5,555 nucleotides of DNA, from assembly GCA_029263035.1 (NCBI GenBank), contig JAJCYF010000012.1:1-5555 (forward strand), given 5' to 3'. Positions 1 to 4,791 of this stretch are shown here, one piece after another; position 1 is the stretch's first letter; the number at the start of each line of letters is the position of its first letter. The DNA comes from Actinomycetes bacterium. GTDB lineage: Bacteria > Actinomycetota > CADDZG01 > JAHWKV01. Both the position numbers and the translations under genes were made by a program. A model generated the notes under the pieces. The model saw nothing but the letters and a program-made list of their open reading frames with translations, made no database searches and was not told the DNA's origin.

Positions 1-716
1 CGGTGGAGAGGTGGAACGCCCAGATCTCTTTGTTGACCGGCATAGCAGCCGCCGGCCTGATGATGGTGAGGGGAACGGGACTTCTCAGAACCCTTCCGGC
101 ACCCACCCAGGAGACCGTGGAGGGACTCAGGGCCAGCTCCGCAGCCCTCGGACTGGATTGGCCGCAGTCGATGCCCTACCAGGACTTCATCCGTACCCTC
201 CAGCCCTCCCGGCCCAGGGAGGCGGCCATGCTTTCCGCGGCCCGGGTTCTTTTCCGGGGAGCCGGCTACGCCTACTTTCATGGGGACACCCCGGAGCAGC
301 CGTGCCACTATGCCGTGGCGGCTCCGTACGCCCACGTGACCGCTCCGTTGCGACGGATGGCCGACCGGTTGTGCAACGAACTTTTGCTGCTGGGCCCGCG
401 GGAGAAACCGCCGGCGTGGCTGCTGGAACTCCTCGCCCGGGCCCCCGAAATCCTGAAGACGGCGGACCGGCGTTCGCGCGAGCTGGACAGCCGGCTGGTG
501 GATTTTGTAGAGGCCCAGATGCTGAGCGGGCGTGTGGGCGAGGTGTTCACCGGAGTGGTGGTGCAGACCAACACCCGGGGCGCCCTGGTGCAGCTAAGCG
601 CGCCCGCGGTGATGGCCACCAGCAGGGGATCGGGGTACCGGTTGGGGGAGCGGGTCTCGGTGCGCCTTACCGTCGCCGACCCGCAGGAGGGCGAGGTCAA
701 GTTCGAGCGTGCCTAA
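1..716 (+). CDS. RNB-family (RNase II/R-like) exoribonuclease, C-terminal part, 5' truncated by the window edge
   Basis: This is the 3' part of a ribonuclease of the RNB (RNase II/RNase R) superfamily, hydrolytic enzymes that degrade single-stranded RNA 3' to 5' in the cytoplasm. In-frame codons begin at base 3; the GTG there is very unlikely to be the start, because the protein opens inside the conserved RNB core (VERWNAQISLLTG, visible residues 1-13, then GTGLLRTLP at 24-32). A second core signature is HYAVAAPYAHVTAPLRR (102-118), matching the family's YxHFTSPIRR segment that carries an active-site arginine. The metal-binding aspartate cluster lies left of the window and cannot be checked. 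Residues about 178-237 look like a beta-rich S1/OB-type RNA-binding tail (GRVGEVFTGVVV at the start). The spelling HVTAPLRR, followed by MADRLCNE rather than YxDLxxHR, matches my memory of short actinobacterial RNB proteins more than E. coli RNase II or R. The family is confident; the subfamily is inference. Confidence 0.9.
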   Translation, partial: VERWNAQISLLTGIAAAGLMMVRGTGLLRTLPAPTQETVEGLRASSAALGLDWPQSMPYQDFIRTLQPSRPREAAMLSAARVLFRGAGYAYFHGDTPEQPCHYAVAAPYAHVTAPLRRMADRLCNELLLLGPREKPPAWLLELLARAPEILKTADRRSRELDSRLVDFVEAQMLSGRVGEVFTGVVVQTNTRGALVQLSAPAVMATSRGSGYRLGERVSVRLTVADPQEGEVKFERA

Positions 717-1591
717 CCCGGTCCGGGATGTGCCCTGTCGATCCGATCGAACTGCTCGTCGCTCAGGGCAATGCGGGCCGCTCCCAGGTTCTCCTCCAGG
801 TGGGCCGGAGAAGAGGTACCCGGGATCGGCAGCATCACCTCCGACCGGGCCAGAAGCCAGGCCAGCGCTACCTGTATCGGTGTCGCACCGATCTCCGCCG
901 CCACCGAGGCCAGGACCCCTTCCGGGCGAGCCAGCTCCCCTTTGGCAACCGGGAACCACGGGATGAAGCCGATTCCTTCTGCCTCACAGTAGTCCAGGAC
1001 ACCTTCCCACCGGCGTTCGGCGAGGTTATAGAGGTTCTGGACCGATACCACCTCTACCAGTCGCCGGGCGGCCTTGATTTGCTCGACGCTCACCTCGGAA
1101 AGCCCCACGTGGCGGATCTTTCCCTCCCGCTGCAGGTCGGCGAATACCCCGACCTGGTCCTCCAGGGGAAAGTTCTTGTCGATCCGGTGAAGCTGGTACA
1201 GGTCGATCGTCTCTACCCCAAGGCGCGCCAGGCTTCCGTCGATCGCCCGGCGCAACCGGTTGGGGTCGCCGTTCTCGGTCCATTCGTCGGGTCCGGTTCG
1301 GATGAAGCCGGCCTTGGTGGCTATCGTGACTCCGGTGTAGGGGTGCAGGGCACGGCAGATCAGCTCCTCGCTGACGTTCGGTCCGTAGGAATCCGCAGTG
1401 TCGATGAAGTCCACGCCCAGCTCTACGGCTTTTTTCAGCACCCGGACGCACTCGTCCGGATCGGCAGGGGGTCCCCAGGTGCCCGGACCGGTGATTCTCA
1501 TCGCGCCAAATCCCAGCCGGGACACCGGAATCTCCCCGCCCAGGGCGAAGGATCCGGCGGCGGGAACGGGGGAGGCTATGAATGGGCTCAT
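713..1591 (-). CDS. Aldo/keto reductase, 292 aa, complete
   Basis: This is an NADP(H)-dependent aldo/keto reductase, a cytosolic TIM-barrel oxidoreductase that reduces aldehydes or ketones or runs the reverse reaction; the substrate cannot be read from sequence. The catalytic tetrad is complete: Asp64 and Tyr69 in DFIDTADSYG (61-70), Lys93 in TIATKAGF, and His135 in LYQLHRID. The C-terminal cofactor-binding segment IPGTSSPAHLEENLGA (256-271) is typical, with the Gly-Thr-Ser and the Glu-Asn that contact the NADP 2'-phosphate region. The LGFGAMRITG segment near residue 30 and the short loops suggest the bacterial AKR group often annotated as oxidoreductase or pyridoxal-reductase-like. The length is normal for the family. 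The ATG at 1591 is supported by an AGGAGT element 6 nt upstream. The gene follows the GNAT gene on the same strand after 30 bp, so co-transcription is likely. Its TAG stop shares bases with the convergent ribonuclease stop. Confidence 0.95.
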   Translation of the reverse strand: MSPFIASPVPAAGSFALGGEIPVSRLGFGAMRITGPGTWGPPADPDECVRVLKKAVELGVDFIDTADSYGPNVSEELICRALHPYTGVTIATKAGFIRTGPDEWTENGDPNRLRRAIDGSLARLGVETIDLYQLHRIDKNFPLEDQVGVFADLQREGKIRHVGLSEVSVEQIKAARRLVEVVSVQNLYNLAERRWEGVLDYCEAEGIGFIPWFPVAKGELARPEGVLASVAAEIGATPIQVALAWLLARSEVMLPIPGTSSPAHLEENLGAARIALSDEQFDRIDRAHPGPG

Positions 1592-1597
1592 TGATCT

Positions 1598-1603
1598 ACT
1601 CCT
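1598..1603 (-). promoter_or_regulatory. Ribosome binding site of the aldo/keto reductase gene
   Basis: The minus-strand sequence AGGAGT, within GGGTAGGAGTAG, ends 6 nt before the ATG at 1591. It is among the clearest Shine-Dalgarno elements in the window and fixes that start. Because it lies in the 30-bp gap after the GNAT stop, it suggests the reductase is translated independently from a shared transcript rather than by stop-start coupling. Confidence 0.75.
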
Positions 1604-1621
1604 ACCCTGTAGGCGGCAAGG

Positions 1622-2344
1622 CTATCCCGAAGCGCTAATACCGGGGTCGCCCACTGCGGCAACCGGGCGCTTCATGACGATGTTTGGGGGGCCGCCGGGA
1701 ACCAATGGGCTTTGATCTACCACCTCGAAACCGAACCTGCCGTAGAAGGCAATATTGGCGGGGTCGGAGGTCTCCAGGTAGCAATAGACGCCTTCTGAGT
1801 CCGCTTTTCGCAGGACCGGGTTCATGAGGCGGGTGCCCAGGCCCCGTCGCTGTGCCTCCGGCCGGATACCCAGTGCCTCAAGGACCCAGTGCCTGTCTCT
1901 GGGGTGCTGGATTTCTGCATTGATGCCCAGTCGGGTGAAGTCCTTGAAACCCTTTGGGTCCGCTGCCCAGACCCTGGTGAAGGACCACGTCGCGCGAAGC
2001 TTGCGGCCTGCCGACCACGGAAACGCTCCCGGAGGAAGCCAGACGGCTATGCCGAGCACCGTCTCGCCCTCCATGGCGGCGTAGACGCAGCCGAACGGGA
2101 TGGCGTCGCGCACGGTCGCGTAGAAAAAGGGGGCCATGGCTCTGGATCTGCGCCGGTCGTCCGGGTAGACGGAGGTAAACGCCGGATATCGGGCGTGGCT
2201 TTGGCCCAGAGCGGCTGCTCCGGCCTCGGCTTGTTCGGCGCTGAGGACTACGATCTCGGGTTCCGTCTGTTCCCCCCTCTGAGTGGCTAGCAACCGGTAG
2301 CAATCGGGAGCCGGCTGTTTCAGGTTAGTCGGGAGTTCTTGCAT
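1622..2344 (-). CDS. GNAT family N-acetyltransferase, 240 aa
   Basis: This is a GNAT-superfamily acetyltransferase, which moves an acetyl group from acetyl-CoA to an amine on a small molecule, peptide or protein; the acceptor is unknown. Motif A is clear: a beta strand WVLEALGIRP (153-162) leads into the pyrophosphate-binding loop QRRGLGTRLM (165-174), fitting the Q/RxxGxG/A consensus. Motif B follows as VYCYLETSDPANIAFYGRFG (187-205), where the Asn-x-x-x-Tyr pattern is typical for the end of the fold. Residues 94-102 (ETVLGIAVW) supply the preceding central strand. The fold starts near residue 30, so the first 30 residues are an unassigned extension. No convincing Shine-Dalgarno precedes the ATG at 2344; the transcript may be leaderless or the true start may be internal, such as the TTG at codon 18. 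It is the probable first gene of a two-gene unit with the aldo/keto reductase and is divergent from the YdcF-like gene across 20 bp. Confidence 0.9.
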   Translation of the reverse strand: MQELPTNLKQPAPDCYRLLATQRGEQTEPEIVVLSAEQAEAGAAALGQSHARYPAFTSVYPDDRRRSRAMAPFFYATVRDAIPFGCVYAAMEGETVLGIAVWLPPGAFPWSAGRKLRATWSFTRVWAADPKGFKDFTRLGINAEIQHPRDRHWVLEALGIRPEAQRRGLGTRLMNPVLRKADSEGVYCYLETSDPANIAFYGRFGFEVVDQSPLVPGGPPNIVMKRPVAAVGDPGISASG

Positions 2345-2351
2345 CCGGGGT

Positions 2352-2357
2352 TAAGCT
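2352..2357 (+). promoter_or_regulatory. Candidate -10 hexamer (TAAGCT) for a leaderless YdcF-like transcript
   Basis: TAAGCT fits the TAnnnT form of an actinobacterial -10 element and ends 7 nt before the ATG at 2365, the spacing expected if transcription begins at or next to the start codon. I see no good -35 element. A GGAG lies only 2 nt before the ATG, too close to serve as a normal ribosome binding site, which also favours a leaderless message. This is a weak call resting on a short motif in a suitable place. Confidence 0.35.
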
Positions 2358-2364
2358 CGGAGCG

Positions 2365-2943
2365 ATGAGGATCCTGTTCAAGCTGGTTGTGCTGGCGTTC
2401 GTCGCTCCGGTCATCTACCTGGCGTGGACCGCCGGAGACATATGGCGAACCGCCCAGCAGGACCAACGTCCGGCATCGGACGCCATCGTGGTGCTCGGCG
2501 CCGCCCAGTACGACGGGGAGCCCTCGCCGGTGTTCAAGGCACGACTGGACCACGCCCGGGATCTGTACCTGGCAGAGGTGGCCCCGCTGATAGTTGTTCT
2601 GGGGGGAAAGCAGGAGGGGGACCGGTTCACCGAGGGGCAGGCCGGCACCGCCTACCTGGAACAGACGCTGCCGGCCAACCGCGTGACCGGCATCAAGGCC
2701 GGGGATGACACCCTGGACAGCCTGCAGAAGCTCACCGGTCTGGCGGAGGAACGGCAGATCCGCAAGATTGTCCTCGTCAGCGATCCCCTTCACCTGGGAA
2801 GGGCCCGGGAGATGGCTGAGGACTTGGGCTTCGAGACTGCGGTCTCCGCTTCCCGGATCCCTGAAAGCGACCAGACCAAGCGCGCGGGGCTGATCCGCGA
2901 GACGCTGAACCTGACCTTCTACCGGATCTTTTCCGTCTCCTAA
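2365..2943 (+). CDS. YdcF/DUF218 family protein with N-terminal membrane anchor, 192 aa
   Basis: This belongs to the YdcF/SanA/ElyC-like DUF218 family, whose members are often membrane-anchored and in some species are linked to envelope integrity or vancomycin sensitivity; the biochemical activity is not settled. Residues 4-22 are hydrophobic after an early Arg and Lys, giving a signal anchor or uncleaved signal peptide; no lipobox Cys is present. The domain follows: ASDAIVVLGAAQYDGEPS (38-55, the first strand and glycine turn), FKARLDHA with Arg60, IVVLGGKQEGDRFTEGQAG (76-94) and VLVSDPLHLGRAREMA (136-151), where Ser139, Asp140, His143 and Arg146 match the usual conserved SDxxHxxR pattern. 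All family motifs are present, so it appears intact. The ATG at 2365 gives the natural membrane segment. The 3' end lies in a 15-bp tandem duplication, which supplies a second in-frame TAA 15 nt downstream. The neighbours give no functional clue. Confidence 0.88.
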   Translation: MRILFKLVVLAFVAPVIYLAWTAGDIWRTAQQDQRPASDAIVVLGAAQYDGEPSPVFKARLDHARDLYLAEVAPLIVVLGGKQEGDRFTEGQAGTAYLEQTLPANRVTGIKAGDDTLDSLQKLTGLAEERQIRKIVLVSDPLHLGRAREMAEDLGFETAVSASRIPESDQTKRAGLIRETLNLTFYRIFSVS

Positions 2944-2961
2944 AGATCCGTCCCCTAAAGA
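2932..2961. repeat. 15-bp tandem duplication spanning two convergent stop codons
   Basis: Two adjacent copies, TCCGTCTCCTAAAGA (2932-2946) and TCCGTCCCCTAAAGA (2947-2961), differ at one base. The first holds the TAA of the YdcF-like gene (2941-2943) and the second holds the minus-strand TAG of the 274-residue gene (2955-2957). As 15 is a multiple of three, each gene meets a second in-frame stop in the other copy: TAA at 2956-2958 on + and TAG at 2942-2940 on -. It is too short and too poor in hairpin structure to call a terminator; slipped-strand duplication is the simplest origin. Confidence 0.85.
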
Positions 2962-3779
2962 AAGGACAGGACCTTAACGATGGTCGGGGTGCCGCCGGCC
3001 GGGGCGTCGGGGGTGGCCGACCACATCGCGAACGGGTGCCAGTCTCCGTTTTCCAGAAGGATCAGCGCCCGGCTCTGCTGCAGCTTGTCCCCTGCGGCCC
3101 AGATCTCCACCTTCACCCCGGCCTGCAGTGCGCCGTAGACAAACTCGAGCGCCTGGCTCACCCAGTCGGTCCCCGCCGCCGAGTTGAAGTGAACGTGGCC
3201 GTACTCGTAGTCGATTGTGATCTCCTCCTCCTGCCGGACCAGGATGGTCAGATCGAGCTCCAGCGGGTCCCGGTGGGGAAGGTGCACCTCCAGGACCTGC
3301 GAGCCCTGCCCGGTCAGGCCGATTCCCTGGTCGAGCTGCGACAGTGGCAGGTGACGCAGCATCCTTGAAAGGTTGCTCAACACTGCGCTCTGGGTCAGCG
3401 ACAGCCTCTGGTCCTCGGATTCGCGGGCCAGCCACTCGCTGGTGGCAACATCCTCGGGCGGGTAGAGGAAGAACCGTCCGAGCTGCAGTTCCCCGGTCCG
3501 CACAACGTTTCTTTCCATCTCCTCGAACGCCGCGCTCAGCGGCTCTCGCGCCTTGAGTGCCGAGAGAAGCTCGGTGTCATCGAAGGTTGCCGCCAGCCAT
3601 CCCTGTCCGGCAAGGTGGTCGCCGATTGCCTTTCTAAAGGCCCTGGCGTTCGGGGCCAGCCCCATCACATGTACAAAGGCGCCTCCGGCGCTGTCTCCGA
3701 ACGACTCCAACCAGGCCGGGTTGCCGGGTTTGTCGGGCCGGACATCCACCAGCGCTATCCAGAAACGGTCCGGGCTCAT
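2955..3779 (-). CDS. Unrecognised cytoplasmic protein, 274 aa
   Basis: I do not recognise this protein. It reads as a genuine gene: GC-rich third codon positions, 274 codons without a break and a balanced globular composition. There is no signal peptide, no membrane segment and no cysteine. The N-terminal part begins FWIALVDVRPDKPGN (6-20), with another strand-like run GGAFVHVMGL (32-41). Residues about 68-125 are helical and acidic (LSAAFEEMERN). The C-terminal 110 residues alternate strands: LEVHLPH, LELDLTILVRQEEEITIDYE (173-192), HVHFNS, then a probable helix TDWVSQALEFVYGALQAG (204-221) and strands KVEIWAAG and ALILLENGDW. The ATG at 3779 lacks a good Shine-Dalgarno, and the same frame stays open for 32 more codons upstream, so the true N-terminus is uncertain (see the 3856-3873 entry). 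It converges on the YdcF-like gene and diverges from the glycosylase gene; neither indicates a role. Confidence 0.8.
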   Translation of the reverse strand: MSPDRFWIALVDVRPDKPGNPAWLESFGDSAGGAFVHVMGLAPNARAFRKAIGDHLAGQGWLAATFDDTELLSALKAREPLSAAFEEMERNVVRTGELQLGRFFLYPPEDVATSEWLARESEDQRLSLTQSAVLSNLSRMLRHLPLSQLDQGIGLTGQGSQVLEVHLPHRDPLELDLTILVRQEEEITIDYEYGHVHFNSAAGTDWVSQALEFVYGALQAGVKVEIWAAGDKLQQSRALILLENGDWHPFAMWSATPDAPAGGTPTIVKVLSFL

Positions 3780-3855
3780 GGTCCCGGGGATCTGTGGTTG
3801 TCCGCCAAGGCCAAGGGCAAGCTCCGCACTCCGTTCTCCGAGATCACGAATGTTT

Positions 3856-3873
3856 TCAGTCCATCTTCTTCCT
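3856..3873 (-). other. Strong Shine-Dalgarno followed by a two-codon ATG-GAC-TGA frame
   Basis: The minus strand carries AGGAAGAAG (3873-3865) directly before ATG (3864-3862), with AGGA 5 nt from the ATG, then GAC and a TGA stop (3858-3856). This is a better initiation signal than the one at the annotated start of the 274-residue gene, 85 nt downstream. Removing one base in or next to the second codon would join this ATG to the frame of that gene and add 28 residues. Adding one base would instead open a frame ending in the TGA that overlaps the annotated ATG. It may be a frameshifted true start, a start-stop regulatory element or coincidence. Confidence 0.4.
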
Positions 3874-3884
3874 GATCAGCGGCA

Positions 3885-3890
3885 AATGTA
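3885..3890 (-). promoter_or_regulatory. Possible -10 hexamer (TACATT) for the minus-strand 274-residue gene
   Basis: The minus strand reads TACATT at 3890-3885, a TAnnnT match. Transcription starting about 7 nt further on would leave a leader of roughly 14 nt containing the AGGAAGAAG element before the ATG at 3864, a consistent arrangement. It sits only a few bases from the divergent -10 of the glycosylase gene, so the two promoters would compete for the same DNA. No clear -35 is visible. Confidence 0.25.
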
Positions 3891-3894
3891 GCCT

Positions 3895-3900
3895 TATCTT
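3895..3900 (+). promoter_or_regulatory. -10 promoter hexamer (TATCTT) of the glycosylase gene, leaderless layout
   Basis: TATCTT lies in an AT-rich patch that stands out from its GC-rich surroundings and ends 6 nt before the ATG at 3907, so the expected transcription start falls on or beside the A of the ATG. There is no Shine-Dalgarno in the TAGAAC that separates them. Both facts fit a leaderless mRNA, a common arrangement in Actinobacteria. A -35 element is not obvious. Confidence 0.6.
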
Positions 3901-3906
3901 TAGAAC

Positions 3907-4752
3907 ATGCCGGAACTGCCCGAAGTAGAGATTACGGCCCGCCTGCTGGGGGAGGCCGTAGCCGGTGCCGCGGTGGAGTCGGCGCAGGTCACCGGCATCA
4001 GCACCCTGAAGAGCTTCAACCCGCCCCTGGATGCCGTGAACGGGCAGAGCATCGAAGCAATGAGGCGCCGAGGAAAACACCTGATCGTCGATTTCGACGG
4101 CAGCGTTTCCCTGTTGATCCACCTCATGTCGGCCGGACGGTTCCAGTTGTTCGACAAGCGCGGATCCATCCGGGACAAAACCTCCAGGCTGCTGATCCGT
4201 CTCGGCGACGGCCGGGAGCTGAGACTCCGGGAATTCGGCACCCGCCAGTCTTGCTGGGCCAAGCTGTTGACCACCGAGGCGCTTGAGGCAGATCCCGCGG
4301 TTGCCACGCTGGGACCGGAGGCCTGGCCCGACCCTCCGCCGTTCGCTCCTCTGTTGAAGAATTCCCGGCCGCTCAACAGTCTGCTTAGGGACCAGAAGAT
4401 CATCGCCGGGATCGGCCGTTCCTGGGCGGATGAGATCCTTCACCGCGCAAAGCTCTCCCCGTTCAAACGCGGCGACGATCTCACCCAGGAGCAGGCCGAG
4501 TCCTTGAGGAATGCCACCGTGGCCATTCTCGGCGACGCCATAGCGCACTACACCCGGGTACTCAAGGTCCCCATCCCGGACAAGCTGCCCCTGCCACTGA
4601 CGGTGCACCATCACATCGGCGAGCCGTGCCCCCGGTGCGGAGCCCCCATCCAGGCGGTCCACTTCGAGGACCACGACATGTGCTACTGCCCCGCCTGCCA
4701 GACCGGCGGCAAGTCATTGAAGGACCGCCGGCTGTCCCGACTGCTGAAGTAG
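3907..4752 (+). CDS. Fpg/Nei family DNA glycosylase/AP lyase-like protein, 281 aa
   Basis: This is a member of the Fpg/Nei (MutM) base-excision repair family, which removes oxidised bases and cuts the abasic strand. The N-terminus MPELPEVE is canonical: after Met removal Pro2 is the Schiff-base nucleophile and Glu3 the catalytic acid. Lys57 in RRRGKHLIV matches the catalytic beta-hairpin lysine, and LIHLMSAGRF (70-79) the HLGMSG segment. The helix-two-turn-helix spans about 154-186 and the zinc finger uses Cys241, Cys244, Cys261 and Cys264. Two normally conserved positions differ: the Asn of GIGNxY in the H2TH is Arg171 (AGIGRSWADEIL), and the phosphate-binding Arg of the zinc-finger hairpin aligns with His256. 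The tail CQTGGKSLKDRRLSRLLK (264-281) extends past the usual CQ end and, from memory, marks an actinobacterial Fpg/Nei-like subfamily. It is probably active on DNA, but lesion preference cannot be assumed and calling it mutM would overreach. The ATG at 3907 is fixed by the MPELPEVE start. Confidence 0.93.
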   Translation: MPELPEVEITARLLGEAVAGAAVESAQVTGISTLKSFNPPLDAVNGQSIEAMRRRGKHLIVDFDGSVSLLIHLMSAGRFQLFDKRGSIRDKTSRLLIRLGDGRELRLREFGTRQSCWAKLLTTEALEADPAVATLGPEAWPDPPPFAPLLKNSRPLNSLLRDQKIIAGIGRSWADEILHRAKLSPFKRGDDLTQEQAESLRNATVAILGDAIAHYTRVLKVPIPDKLPLPLTVHHHIGEPCPRCGAPIQAVHFEDHDMCYCPACQTGGKSLKDRRLSRLLK

Positions 4753-4791
4753 CGGCGGGGAGTCGAGCAGTTTTCGGTTCGGGCAGTCCCG

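Noticed and set aside
3..5. GTG as the start of the ribonuclease
   Set aside because: The protein would begin in the middle of the conserved RNB catalytic core and lack the aspartate cluster; the gene is cut by the window edge.
11..1594. A 527-codon open frame on + spanning the ribonuclease and the aldo/keto reductase
   Set aside because: It overlaps two clearly recognisable families in other frames, is made of Gly/Arg/Pro-rich low-complexity peptide and matches nothing. Long shadow frames are expected in GC-rich DNA because stop codons are rare.
3615..3875. An open frame on + whose last 30 codons are GC3-rich and protein-like, ending in SPSSS
   Set aside because: Most of it is antisense to the 274-residue gene, it has no start supported by a ribosome binding site in the plausible part, and high GC3 can arise from the complementary strand. 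It is kept only as a caveat in the start-site finding.
3856..4674. A 272-codon open frame on - opposite the glycosylase
   Set aside because: It is antisense to an unambiguous Fpg/Nei gene with intact motifs and has no recognisable domain; only its last two codons matter, as the ATG-GAC-TGA element.
4753..4791. Possible terminator between the glycosylase gene and thiI
   Set aside because: A 4-bp stem CGGG-CAGT-CCCG is present near 4780-4791, but it is too short and has no T-run in either direction; the TTTT at 4771-4774 precedes the stem.
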